Shown here one piece after another: positions 12,064 to 24,465 of a stretch of 64,000 nucleotides of DNA (its first letter is position 1; every line of letters starts with the position of its first letter). Both the position numbers and the translations under genes were made by a program. The notes beneath the pieces are model-generated. The model saw only the letters and a list, made by a program, of their open reading frames with translations. It was not told the origin of the DNA and did not search any database. Origin of the DNA: Castor canadensis (taxonomy: Eukaryota > Chordata > Mammalia > Rodentia > Castoridae); contig NC_133390.1 in the NCBI RefSeq assembly GCF_047511655.1, positions 160,391,583-160,455,582 of the forward strand, read 5' to 3'.

Positions 12064-12499
12064 ACTATTCCCATTTTATAAATGAGCAAACAGCACTAGG
12101 GCAGTTGTGAAATTTGCCCAAGGTTGCACTCACTTGTGAATAAATGGCAAAGCCAGGATTAAAATCCAGATGTGTGGCTCCCAGTCCGAGTTTGCCCCAC
12201 AACACACAGACCAAGGCTAATCTGCACTGAACGACCATGGTACAAGTGGGATTTGACCTCAAGTGGTCCAACGCCATGGTTGGTGTCCTTTCTACCCCAT
12301 CAGGTGGAAAATTCTGATGAGAAATCTGTGCCAGGGAGGTGCTCATTGGAGTCAACAGACTCTTAAAGTTCTGGAAACACAAGAGGGTGCTTGGACAGCT
12401 CCTGCAGGACAGGACAAGGACAGGGGCATCCCCGTAGGAGTCAGTGTGGGTTTGGAAGACCCAGAGTCCAGGGTTTAAATCCTATCTTTCAGGCCCATC

Positions 12500-13065
12500 C
12501 ACAGATAGCAGTTCTGTTCCTAGCTATGTACCCAGGAGAAGTGAAAACACATAACCACAGAAACTTGGATGTGAATGTTCACAGCATCATTAGTCCTACT
12601 AAGCTGAAAAGTGGGAACAACCCAAATGCCCAACAACTGCTGGATGAACAAACACAATATGGTCTATCCATAAATGGATTATTATCCACCCATAAAAAGG
12701 AAGAAGGTCCTGATTCAGGCTTCAGTATGAGTGGCTAATCTTCAATGTCGATCGCCTAAGCCTTACGTGAAGTAAAAGAAGCCGTCACCAAAGATCGATC
12801 ACACGCTGCATGATTCCATTGGAATGCCATGTCCAGAATGGGAAAAATCCAGAGGCAGAAAGTGGCTTAGCAGTTGCCAAAGGCCAGAGGAAAGAGAGGG
12901 TGGGGAGCGACTGCTAAAAGGTACGGGGTTTCTTTTGAGGGCAATGGAGTGTTCTGGAATTAGATCGTGGTGACAGTTTGATACAAGGGGAAAAAAATCA
13001 CGGAATCATGTACTTTAAAATGATGAACTGCATGGTCTGTGAATTAAATCACAATTTAAAAATTG
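12500..13065 (+). mobile_element. Old LINE-1 3' end
   Basis: Same diverged pattern as the 7.7 kb copy (CCCAAATGCCCAACAACTGC; GTTCTGGAATTAGATCGTGG; GTGAATTAAATCACAATT). Non-coding. Confidence 0.65.
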
Positions 13066-13084
13066 CCAAGAGCAGTCTAGCACC

Positions 13085-13620
13085 CACGAAATGGGGTCAG
13101 TCAGATGATGGGCGCCGAGAGGCCCTGGAACGTTACACCCTTGACGACGCATGCGCAATGCTGGGAGGGGGCGGGCACAGCGTGAACACTCAAACTCAGC
13201 AGCTATGTTCTAAGAAATCACTGCAATGTTCTTACTGGCTTTCTGCCTGAAATGCAAGGGGGGAGGACGAACATCGACGGCTGAGTGAGAGGTGGGGGTG
13301 GCGTTAAGATTCTTGAGCAGCATCCCAGCTGGGCCATAGTGCCAACAAGGAACGCAGTGAGGGCGTGCCATCCTCTCTTCTGTCGCCAAGAGCTATCTCC
13401 ATGGCAACCACATCAGCTCAGGCCAGAGGCTCGGGTTCCCAGTCGGGTGACTATCGCCTCAGCAACCTGTCAGGATGGCAAAGGCGGATCCCAATGATGG
13501 GGCTGCAGCTCTGGCAGAAGAATTGCTGAGGGACCCTCGTCTCCATAGAAACCATGTCAGGAAGGAGAGCGAGGAGGCAGAAGACAAACTGCAAGTAAAC
13601 ACAGGCTCCTGAGACACCAC
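13085..13620. promoter_or_regulatory. Candidate internal regulatory element (NRF1, GC box, two RFX X-boxes)
   Basis: In SOGA1 intron 3, outside recognisable repeats. ACGCATGCGCA at 13147-13157 matches the NRF1 palindrome except for its first base. A GGGGGCGGG box follows at about 13167-13174. Two X-box-like sites recognised by RFX factors occur: ATCTCCATGGCAAC at 13395-13408 and GTCTCCATAGAAACC at 13539-13553. CpGs are more frequent here than in flanking intron. NRF1 and RFX sites near each other are typical of promoters, including those of cilia genes, so this could be an alternative promoter or an enhancer. There is no transcript evidence. Confidence 0.4.
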
Positions 13621-13782
13621 GGGCACATCAGGAGGGCTCCACCAGCCTCTCCTACAAACGCCTCAGAGGGGAATGAAACGGTGTTTCTTTAGTTCCTACT
13701 CTGTGCATGGTTCCACATAGGGCTCTTCATACTTAAAAATTTAAATTTGAAATTTCACAAATAATACCTACGTACATTCATT

Positions 13783-13910
13783 CATTTTTAGACAGGGTCT
13801 CACAATATTGCCCAGACTGGTCTTGAACTCCTGGGCTCAAACAATCCTCCTGCCTCAGCCTTGTCAAAAGCTGGGACTACAGATGTATGCCACCTCGCCC
13901 AACCTACATT
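13783..13910 (-). repeat. B1 SINE, antisense
   Basis: AGACAGGGTCTCACAATATT ... CCTCCTGCCTCAGCCTTG is the reversed 7SL-derived unit. Confidence 0.75.
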
Positions 13911-13937
13911 CTTATTATTTAAAAAACACTTACATAG

Positions 13938-14225
13938 CCAGGGTGGTGACATATACCTATAATCCTAGCTACTTGAGAGGCTGAGAACCCAAGGATCATA
14001 GTTCAAAGTCAGCCTGGATAAACAGTTCATGAGACCCCCATCTCCAAAAATAAGCAGAGCAAAATGGACTGGAGGTGTGGCTTAATTTGCAAAGTGCCTG
14101 CTTTGCAAAACAAAAACCTTAACATGGGCTGGGGGTGAAGCTCAATGTAGAGTGCTTGCTTATCATGAGCAAGGCCGTGCATTCCATCCACAAAACCAAA
14201 ACCAAACCAAAGAAACAAACAAAAA
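13938..14225 (+). repeat. Composite SINE followed by ID SINE
   Basis: Composite unit at about 13938-14110, then an ID unit at about 14121-14225 ending in (AAAC)n. Confidence 0.7.
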
Positions 14226-14379
14226 GAACTTAACTACACAATTAATGGGTACATATACACATAAATGTGAGCATATGAGTAAATGTATATATACAATATA
14301 TATATTGACATATATATACATATCTACAGATATATATGTTATATACTGATATATGTGTGGTATAGGATACAAATTATAA

Positions 14380-15095
14380 AATTTATCATTTTAACCATTT
14401 TTCTCCTTTATTGTTGCAAAATAGACATGGCAAGAAATGCACTATTTTTAAGCTTTGGTTTTGTTTTGTTTTGGGTGCTGGAGAAAGAACCCAGAGCCTC
14501 GAGTACAGTAAGCACATAGTCTACACTGAGCTACATCCAGCCTTAACCATTTTTAAGTACACAGCTCAAGGGCACTAGCACATTCAGTGTGCAACCATAA
14601 CCACTGTCTGTCTCTTAAACCCTTCATTTTCCCAAACTGAATCTCTGTACCCACTAAACAGTGACTCCTCACTCCCACCCCACATAGCTGGTAACCTCTG
14701 TTCTGCTTTCTGTCTCTGAATCTCGCTGCTCAAGGTGTGTCATCCAAGCGGAGTCTTGCGGTTTGTGTCTAGCCTGGCATATGGTTTTCAGGGCTCATCC
14801 GTGTTGCAGCCTGTGTCGGTGATTCACTCCTTCTTCCTGTTGAATATTCCACTCTACGTACATTTGTCCATTCATCCGTCCATGGTATGTTGCGCCTACC
14901 TTTTGGTTACTGTAAATTATGCTACTACAAACATGGGTCCCTCCTTTAGGGTCCCTGCTTTCAATTCTTTGGGGTCTATACCCAGAATTGGTGGATCATA
15001 TAGTAATTCTGTGTTTCATTTTTGAAGAACTACTATATCACCTTATTGTTTTTAACTTCTGTGTAGTATTCTATGGTTACTCAATTATTGCTTGC
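14380..15095 (-). mobile_element. Old LINE-1 fragment, antisense
   Basis: The reverse complement has the diverged ORF2-end pattern. On the plus strand one sees ATTATGCTACTACAAACATG and CAATTCTTTGGGGTCTATAC. An ID SINE is inserted at about 14455-14545. Confidence 0.6.
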
Positions 15096-15099
15096 TTTT

Positions 15100-15270
15100 T
15101 GTTGTTGTTTTACAGTACTGGGGTTTGAACCCAGGGCTTCATACTTGCTAGAAAAGTGCTTTACCACTTGAGCCATGCCTCCAGCCCTATTGTTTTTGAG
15201 GTTCTTTTTGGTGCTAAGGATCCAAACCCAGGGCCTCACAGGTGCCAAGCACGTGCTCTACCCCCAACCT
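15100..15270 (-). repeat. Two ID-type SINE units, antisense
   Basis: CAGTACTGGGGTTTGAACCC ... ACCACTTGAGCCATGCCTCC and then GGATCCAAACCCAGGGCCTC ... CACGTGCTCTACCCCC. Confidence 0.65.
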
Positions 15271-15447
15271 CTCTGATTACTCAATCTTATTAATGATCTG
15301 AAACAGTCTTTTAAGCTGGGTGCTGTTTTCAGCCTGATGTCACAGAGAAGAAACTGAGACTTGGAGAGGGGAAGTGGCTTCAGGGTTGCAGCCATGTCTC
15401 TGCTAAGGAAAGGCTGGGTGAACTAGCAAGCTGTTCCTCTTTGTTTT

Positions 15448-15645
15448 CTTTTTTGGTTTTCTTGCAGTACTGGGGTTTGAACTCAGGGCCTACACCTTGA
15501 GCCACTCCACCAGTCTTTTTTTGTGATGGTGTTTTTCAAGATAGGGTCTTGGGAACTATTTCCCTGGGCTGGCTTTGAACTGCGATCCTCCTGATCTCTG
15601 CCTGAGAAGCTAGGATTACAGGTGTGAGCCACCGGCATCCAGCTA
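15448..15645 (-). repeat. Composite SINE, antisense
   Basis: GCAGTACTGGGGTTTGAACT ... AGAAGCTAGGATTACAGGTG. Confidence 0.7.
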
Positions 15646-16539
15646 AGCTGTTCCTCTTTGGGCCTCAGTTTCCCCACCTGTACAACAGGAACAAGCTGAG
15701 CTCTAAAATGCTTTCTGAAAGTGTCTCCCCTTTTCATCATTGGGTAACAGCATGAGACAGAGTGAAAATGATAGCCATGGAGGGCAGGAGGCCACAGGAA
15801 GGGAGGGAGCCTCCTGCCCAGCCCTGAAGCAAGGCAGGGCTGACCAGCAAATCCTCCTCTCTCCACCCTAGATATCGTGGAGAAGGTGCTGGCATGCCCA
15901 GCAGGGTGGGTAACTAAAGATCTGTTCTGTCCTGGGGATTGTGGCATCTTGGTCCCGGACTGCTGGCTTGCCAGCCCCCTAAGAAGTAGGCGGGCGCCTC
16001 AGAAGAATGTACCAGTGAGCCTGAGATGCCTCGTGGGCAGCCAACCACCTGAGGCCACCTGGCTGTCTGGAATGCAGACCTCTGGAATCCAGAAAGTTCC
16101 AGCCTTTAAAGGTCACCCAGGCTGATGGGTTCTCTTCCTCATTCTGCAGAGCCCTGTGGGCCCTGCATGACCTTGAGGACATCCCTCCTTCTCCTGGGGG
16201 CTGTTTGCTCATCCAGAAAATGGGTCTCTATCTTGTTGGGCCTTTATGAAAATTCTTGTCTAGTGTGGTGCCTAACACACTGGTTGCTAAACATACAGGC
16301 GGAGGAGGAGAGGGTGTGCAGGAGCAAAGATGGGGTCACATTCAGTTAGCATGTCTGGCACAGTGTAACACAGTACAGTAGGTGCTGCTCAGGAAATACA
16401 TGCTAGAGGGATGAGTGAATAAACATCCCTGCCAGGGAGGTGTAACTGTGCCCATTTCCTACAAGCAGCAAGGCCCACAATAGGTGGGGCTGCCCCACCA
16501 CCTGCGCTAGGCCACCATGCGGGGGCGGGCGACCCTCAC

Positions 16540-16698
16540 CTCTCTCGGCCGCTCCAGCTCGGTCTGCAGCACCTGCTTGGCCAGCTCCGTCTCGATGAGC
16601 CGCTGCCGAAGCTCCTCATTCTCCTCCTCCAGCCGTGCCCTCTTCTTCTCCACCACCTCAAGCTCCTTGTGCAGCCTCATGGAGATGTCCTTAGAGAC
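16540..16698 (-). CDS. SOGA1: SOGA1/MTCL2 coding exon 3 (residues 301-353)
   Basis: Encodes 53 residues of coiled coil starting VSKDISMRLHKELEVVEKKR and ending LQTELERPRE. The acceptor AG is at 16700-16699 and a strong donor, GTGAGG, follows at 16539. Length is 159 nt, phase 0 at both ends. It continues the heptad pattern of exon 2 (EKKRARLEEENEELRQRL). It lies between 6.1 kb and 12.0 kb introns that are otherwise mostly repeats. Confidence 0.97.
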
Positions 16699-16984
16699 CT
16701 GGACCGGGCGAGGGGTGAGAAGGGCATGAGCAGGCTGCAGGAAGGGAGCAATGCAGACACTGCCAGTCCCACTGACTGTCCCACCTCAGCTGCAGAGCAA
16801 CAGGAGACAGGCCCATTCTTACCTCATTTTGCAGATGAGGAAACTGAGGCACAAAGGACCTGAATCTCTGCATCCACGAGGCAGAGACTCAAAGCCCAAA
16901 GCCAAACACCCCAGGCTCCCAGTGAGCTAACCCAAAAGCTGTACCCGTCCTGTCTGTTTTAAGGAATATCTTTCATTTACTTGG

Positions 16985-17305
16985 GTTTTTTCCTACTGGG
17001 GTTTAAACTCAGGGTCTTACACTTGCTAGGCAGGCACTCTGCTACTTGAGCCACGCCCCTAGTCCATTTTTGCTTAGTTATTTTTCTGACAGAGTCATGA
17101 GGTTTTGCCCAGGGCTGGCCTCATACCTGGATCCTCTTACTTATGCCTCCCCATAGCTGGGATCACAGGTGAGCACCATCACACCCAGCTTGTTAATTAA
17201 GATGGAGTCTTGCTAACTTTTTGCCCAGGGTGGTCTCAAACCATGATCCTCTTGATCTCTGCCTCCTGAGTGGGATAACAGGCATGAGTCATTACACCCA
17301 ACCCT
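16985..17305 (-). repeat. Composite SINE, antisense, with an extra left half
   Basis: One reversed composite unit followed by a second reversed left-half copy (about 17190-17305). Confidence 0.65.
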
Positions 17306-17404
17306 TACCTGGGGCTTTTAATGCTCCCCCAAAACTCATCTAGCACCTTCTGGTCCTGTCCTCATAAGAACCTTGGTAGAGGGTGCGGTCTGGAGTGAAA
17401 GCCC

Positions 17405-17530
17405 AGAGCAAGATAGGAGACATGATCCTGGGCAAGTCATTTTCCAGCTATGTGCCTTAGTCTCCTCAGCTATAAAATGGACACAGTGATATCAGGACCA
17501 ACCTCACTGCCGAGAGAGGATCAAATCAGC
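17405..17530 (+). repeat. MIR-like SINE
   Basis: GGGCAAGTCATTTTCCAGCT ... CTATAAAATGGACACAG follows the MIR core. Confidence 0.6.
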
Positions 17531-20324
17531 TCTCATACACAAGCCCTTGCTCAGTGCCATCACAGTGAGTGGTGAGCAGTGGCTGCCGCTTCCAAGAGCT
17601 TATGGCCAGAGAGCATGACTTGCTGGAGGTCACAGTCACCCTGAGGCCTATTTCCAATTGTCTGGGATATAGAACTTGCCTGAAATGACAAAGGCTGGGC
17701 AGACGTCCAAGTCATCCCTACAAAAAGGAACTGACAGAGCTGTAGTCTCCAATACCAGCTCCAGGATGCTGCAGCAACAGCACCCCATTTCCTGGAAGAC
17801 ACCCTCTGTCCTATCTCTTGCTAGCTGAGGATGGGAAGCCAGGAGATGGGGATTTGGGGAGATGAGAACAGTCATTCTAACCTGGTAAACTGCAACTAGA
17901 CTCCATCCTTGGGCAGGCTGGTCACTGCCTGCTGAATACCCACTGGGCACCAGACTCATTCATCTCTATCCTAGTTCTGTCCTCATGTTACTGACAAGGA
18001 AACTAAAGCTCCAGGGAAGTGACCTATTCCGGGTCACCCTCTGTGGCTATGGCTGTGGCTGAGCTGGGCTGGGAGCCCCAGAAGTTTGGAGGAGCCAGTA
18101 TAGTCAGGGCTCCCCCGGGGGTCTGAAGGCTTTGGCAGCAGGACCTATGTGTGGGGTAGACAGCCCAGTGCCCTTGCCTGCCAGCATGGGAAGTGACCAT
18201 GGTGCTACATCCTCCGGAAGGGAACAGGGCCCTCCCTGGCTCTGCCCTCTGCCTGAGCCCAAGCCCAACTCAGCATAGACCCCTTGGCAGTGTACAGGGC
18301 AGGCCAGGAAAAACAACAGCCAGAGAGGAAACTGAATACTCTCTCCCCTGCTTCCACTGTCCACTGCCCCTCTGGCCCGAAGTTCAAGCACAGCCAGACA
18401 CTGGCCCACCCTTGCCCACGCTGGGCTGCCCAACTTCCCTCATTCACAAAGTGGGGTAAGCAGTCTCTCTGTATCAGGCAAGGGCTTGAAGAGGGGAAAG
18501 GCAGATGTGAGCCTGGTTCCAGCATTACTGGCTATGTGACTCAGGACAAGTTGTTTAACAGAGTTTGGTCAGCAATGGTTGACAGTCTACTCACAAGGGT
18601 TGCTGCAAGGAATAAATGACATAATGCTTGAGTCGGGGCTGGAACATACAGGGTGCTCAAAAAACACAAGGATTTTTATTTTCTATTCTTTTTAACAATT
18701 AACCCTATTTAGTGAATTATAAAAGTGTGGTCATTTCATGAGCTTGGCTGACCTAGTTTTGATTTTGTGAAATACTTAAGAGCTTTGCAGAGCTGCTCAA
18801 AGGCCACTAATTCAAAGTATCATTACTACAAGGATTTCTAATGTGGTATCGAGATTACTGCTTTGCCTCTGTACAGTGATCTTATCCATGTTGGCTCAAC
18901 CCTAAGGTTTTTTGCTGGACATGTTCAGCCTCCAAGCTTCTGGCTATGATCCCCAGTTTGGGGATATTAAGTCACCCAGGAAGCCCCTGTTCTGATCAAT
19001 AGTCCACTCATTCATTCATCTTGCTTTGGAACTAGGGGCAAGAGTGAGGGGGTACAGAGATACCAGACCCAGATCACGCCTGGGTTCATTCACATCTCTG
19101 TGTTCCAATAGGGCCTGCGATGCACTAAGTGAATAATAAATGCTTGTTGGATGAACAAGCAAATAGACTCCAACAAGGGAAAAGGGAGGAGGTGAATCAG
19201 TGAAAAGCTATGTATAGGTAGCTACGTAGGCTCTGACAGGGTGAGGGACATGCCTCTCCACTGCCCACCAACCAATGTCAAGGAAAGGTTTCTGGGGCCA
19301 AGGCTCCACTCCAAAGCCTGCTCCCATCTGGGCCAGTTCTCTTCCACTTGAGGGGATACTCCATCTCCACCATGGACTCTACCTGGAGAGGCCACTCAGT
19401 CCCTGCCAAGAAGTGATGACCCATGTGATTCCTGAGTCCTAGTCCCTTCTCCTCCTTTCTCGTGGACTCTTTCCCCAAGTGCTCCCCACCCCTGGGACTG
19501 CTATGTCAAGAAAGCCCACCCCAGCTAGCTTGTAGATCTCCAATGTGTACAAGGAGCCCAAAGCTCAGATCTCTACAGCACCTGGTGGCCCTGATGGAGG
19601 TCAATGGGAGCAAAGCACCTGTGCTAACAGGGTGGCTGGAGCGGGTGGCCTGGCTTGGCTCTTTCTCTCCCCAATCCTGGAGGTCCTGGGGCCCCTGAGC
19701 CTAGCAGTTTCTTAAGCACTGACCCATGCTTTCCAGCCCCTGGAGGAGCACTTTGATTATTATCCCCATTGCGAGGCTCAGGAGGGAAAGTTCACTTGCC
19801 TAAGGTCATACTGCTAGAAAGCTACCAAACCAAGATTTGAAAGCAGGAGAGTCAACTCCTTCTTTCAGCCTGACCTTGCTGCCGTAGGGGGAAGCTTAAA
19901 GACATATTATATTACTACCAACAATACATGTCTTTATAATAATCCCCAACAGTGGACTCAGTATGCCAGGCACTTGAAGGGCTCTGCGTGCCTGTCTCAT
20001 TTGATCCTTTCAGCTACCCCCAAAGTAGGGGACAGAGACACCAAGAGAGGCCAGGCAGCTGCGGCTGCCGGAAACCAGGGCAAATCCCCAAAGCACAAAC
20101 AAATGCGCTCAGCCATGAGATCACTGTTTACAGTGTCGGCTGGCTCCTGCCAACCCCTATCAACAGCCTCCAGCTCCAGCTCCCTGGCACACTCACCTCT
20201 GGGCTCCAGGGCCCTGTCACACTGATCCTCAGGGACAGAGATGGGAACTCTTGCTAAGAAGCACCCCTTGGCCAGGTGGCATTCTGGACAGTGTGCAGAT
20301 GAATCCTCCCAAGAGCCCTAGGAC

Positions 20325-20645
20325 CAGCCTGTAATCCTAACTACTGGGAGGCTGAGATCAGTAAAATCTAGGTTCAAAGCCAGCAGAGGCAAAAGCAAAA
20401 AGTTTGAGAGACCCCCATCTTAAGCAATAAAAGCTGGGCACAGTGACTCATGCCTGTCATCCCAGCTACTGTGGGGAAGTGTAAATAGAGGACCAAGGTC
20501 CAGGCCTGCCCAAGCAAAAAGCGAGGCCCTACTACCAAAATAACCAAAGCAAAAAGGGCTAGTGGTTTGGCTGAAGTGGTAGAGCACCTGCCTAGCCAGC
20601 AACAAGGCCCTGAGTTCAAACCCCAGTGCCACCAAAAATAAAACA
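20325..20645 (+). repeat. Composite SINEs
   Basis: A short left-half copy and then a full composite unit with CAGTGCCACC and an A-rich tail. Confidence 0.7.
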
Positions 20646-20989
20646 AAACACCCAGGAAGATGGGAATGTCACTCCTGTTTTATGGATGAGAAACTGAAAC
20701 TCAAGGAAGAGAGAGAAGCAAGACTGCACAGGTCACCCAGGAACTAAAGCCAAGGCCAGAACATTTTCTCCAGGAACATTTGCATCTGAGGAGAGGAATG
20801 TGTTTCTGATGGTCCCAGGGCCTCCTATATAGGGGTCATTTCAGATGAGAATGTAGACCCCAGAGTGCTAGGACATGACACCCTCCCGCCATGTGCTCAG
20901 TTCCTAGGTGAGCACTCACTTGTAGCCACACCCAAGGCTCAGCACTGTCTTCACTTGAACTACTTTATTTTCTATTCATAATCTCTACA

Positions 20990-21130
20990 GGGAAGACCTA
21001 GTATTAGCTCCATTTACCACAGGCAGAAACAGGCTCAGAGATGTGAAGAAGCTTACCCAAGACCACACAGCAAGCAAGTGGCAGGACATGTCTCTGCCCA
21101 CTGGCCCCTGGGTTTCTCATCCTATGCAGT
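20990..21130 (-). repeat. MIR-like SINE
   Basis: GGCAGAAACAGGCTCAGAGA ... CCACACAGCAAGCAAGTGGC. Confidence 0.5.
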
Positions 21131-22745
21131 GTCCCTGCTGAAGTTTCATTCACAACACCCTAACCAATAACTGAGCTGCTCAATAAAACCACTGTTGCAC
21201 AAAAGCCCTGACGATTCAGTCAATTTACGTCCCTCATTAACATAAGGGGAAACTGAGTCCCCAAGCAGAGGGGCCAATCAGGGCATGCATGGGCCAAGGA
21301 GCTGGCAGAGGAAGACGGTCCCCAGAGCTATTCTCCCAGGCAGCTCCCTCCCCGCCTGAGCCCATTGAGTAAACCTCATGATGCTAGGGCACACAGTATT
21401 CTGCAGACCTCCGAAAAGGCACCAACACATTGGGATGAAGGGTGGTGGCCAGAGGTGGCCAGCAGTGCAGGCTGGGCCAGCAGATGAGCTCAGCGCTGCA
21501 GCTGCAGGGGTGGGCAGGGGAGGGAGGAAAGAAGGGGTTGATGCTGATTGGCTAGTTCAAATCCCAACAGAAGGGGCCCTCCCTCCATCCCGACTCCTGA
21601 AAGTCCCTCCCAAACTCCCCTCCTCTCCAATGTTCTGGGCCCTCCCACCCTGCAGGCTGTGCAGGCAGCCCAGCTGCTGTCTCTGCCCCTGAAGGTCCCC
21701 TTCCTTGTCTGTCTTCAGTCAGATTTTCTTGTGTCTCTCCCAGAAATCCTCAACAACCTGGACCCAAACACAAATTTGCAGGTTCGTCTGAGTTTCTCCA
21801 CCTCTCTCCTACCCTCTCCCTTTCCCACTCCCATTCCAGGACTGAACATTTGTGCAGCCATTTATCACTTGATCTGCCCCCTCAGGCAGAGGTGGCCCAT
21901 TCTGTACCCAGTGCCCTCCCCGTGATCCCACTGGGGACAGTCAAGATAACAGCAGATGCAAAGGCCTACGTGGAGCTGGCACTCACTATTGACTACCCTG
22001 GCCCTGCAGACCCCTGACAGCAAATCTCAGGGTCTTTTACACTACACTTGTAGGGCTTGAATTTGCCAGCACCTTCTGGTGGAGGGTGAGTGGGAAAGGG
22101 GTTCCTTATCCTGCCTGCTCCCCTGAGCCCTTAGGCCTCCCCCTTCCTGGCTCTGGACCATCGCTTCCTCAGACCTCAACTCATAAGGCATCTCAGCAGA
22201 AAGACTCCTTAGGACCCCCACACTATATCGGGTGCCTCCAGCCCCAGCTCCTATAACCCCTGATCACACTGGGCTGAGTGTTCATGGTGGCCTTCTATCT
22301 GTATTATCTCACTCAATTCTCACAGAACCCTGAGAGGTAGGGGCTGTGCTTACACCCACTTTACACTGAAATATAAGTTATAGGTTCGTGCTCAAAAATC
22401 ACAAAATCTGGGCATATTGAAGCCAAGATCAGAGCCAGCTCTGTTCAACTCCAGGCCTTCCCTGCTGTCATCAGCATAATGAGAAATCTCCATGGACATA
22501 CACAGGGACAACTGGAACCTGACACCAGGTATGGGGCTGAAACTAAACAAGCAGAAGCTGCTGTTTGGAGGTTTCATAGTATGATATCGCCTTTGGGTGT
22601 CCCTGACAGAAGGCCTGTTAGTTCACCAGGGACCCCTGCTTTGCGTACTGGAAAACTGAGGTCCATGTATGGCAGTGTAACTTGCCTGAGGACATGTAGG
22701 ATGAAGCCACAGAGCTGATCTGGACCCCCAACTAAGGCTCACCTA

Positions 22746-23216
<471 letters not shown>

Positions 23217-23477
23217 TTATCTGGGTGAGCCCAATGTCATCTTCAGAGTCCTCATAAGAGGGAGGCAACTGGGAGCAAGCAGCATAAGAGGGATACACAG
23301 GGTGAGTGATGTGCTCTGTAGGTTGGAGAAGGGACCATGAACCACGGAATGTGGGTAGCTTCCAGAAACTGGAGAAATCCAGGGAAAGGATTCTCCCCCA
23401 GAACCTTCAGGAGGAATACAGTCCTACTAGCATCTTGCTTTGCAGATTTCTGAACTTCAAAATTGGAAGATAACAGC

Positions 23478-23700
23478 AGGGCACCGGTGGCTCATACCTG
23501 TAATCCTAGCTACTTGGGAGGCTGAGATCAGGAGGACTGTAATTCAAGACTGGCTGGGACAAATAGTTTGAGAGACCCCATCTCCAAAACAACCACAGCA
23601 AAATGGACTGGAGGTGTGCCTCAAGCAGTAGAGGACTTGCTTTCCAAGTGCAAAGCTCTGAGATCAAGTCCCAGCCCTGCCAAAATAAATAAATAATTGG
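23478..23700 (+). repeat. Composite SINE
   Basis: Near full-length: TGTAATCCTAGCTACTTGGG ... GTAGAGGACTTGCTTTCCAA with (AAAT)n tail. Confidence 0.75.
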
Positions 23701-23719
23701 GAGATAATCTGGAACTAAG

Positions 23720-24115
23720 CCATTGTTATGTGTTGGATCTTAAATGTCCCCAAGCTTAGTTGCCAGTTTGTGGTACTAGTGGAAGGTGGTGGAATTTTTA
23801 GGAGGTGAGGCCCTTAGGTTGTTGGAGGACCCTAGGTCCTTGAAGAAGATATTGGAACCCTGGTGTCCCCCTCTCTTGTCACTTACTGGCTATACTAGGT
23901 AAGCATCCTCCTCTACCACGTGCTCCCCACCATTATGTTCTGTCTCGTCACAGGCACAAAGCTGTGGAGTCAAGTGAAACCTCTGAAACTGTGAGCCAAA
24001 ATAAGTCTTTCCTCCTTTTAAGTTGATTACCTCAGGCACTTTGTCACAGGGATGGAAAGCTGACACAGCCACTAAATTTGTGGTGACTTGTTACAGCAGC
24101 AATTGGAAACTAATA
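23720..24115 (+). mobile_element. LTR-like dispersed repeat
   Basis: TTGGATCTTAAATGTCCCC ... AAACTGTGAGCCAAAATAAG ... CACTTTGTCACAGGGATGG ... ACTAATACA is a pattern I know from LTR-type dispersed repeats in rodents and related mammals. The exact family is uncertain. Confidence 0.45.
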
Positions 24116-24357
24116 CACTGAGGAAGCATTCAACAAACATTTATGAGTGCTGACTATGTACTAGATCCCATGCACAGCACATGGCCAGGGAGGGACAGTG
24201 GTGACTAGCCCCTTCTCTATCTTCCACCCCAAGCCTCATTGGGCAAACACAAAGTAAACAAAAAGAAGTTTTAAAAATTCAGATCCTGTTAAGTGCTATG
24301 AAGGCAAAAACAAAATAAAAAACACAGCAATGTGGGTAATGTGATAAGAATGATGGG

Positions 24358-24465
24358 AGTGAACTGGAGGCATGGCTCAAGTGGTACAGTACCTGCTTTG
24401 TAAGCACAAAGCCCTGAGTTCCAAGCCAGACCCACCAAAAAAAAAAAAAAAAAGAGAGAGAGAGT
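24358..24465 (+). repeat. ID-like half of the composite SINE
   Basis: CATGGCTCAAGTGGTACAGT ... CCTGAGTTCCAAGCC followed by an A-run and (GA)n. Confidence 0.65.

Larger units (their letters stand above)
4528..16539 (-). other. SOGA1: SOGA1 intron 3
   Basis: 12.0 kb intron, phase 0. It is dense in repeats: composite/ID SINEs (5.0, 6.5, 7.0, 8.25, 8.65-9.06, 9.8, 13.8-14.2, 14.46, 15.1, 15.45 kb), old LINE-1 pieces (5.94-6.3, 7.7-8.46, 12.5-13.06, 14.38-15.09 kb) and a younger antisense LINE-1 at 11358-12063. The non-repeat blocks at about 10.1-11.3 kb and 15.65-16.5 kb show no exon I can support. The 13.1-13.6 kb block has promoter-like motifs and is listed separately. Confidence 0.9.
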
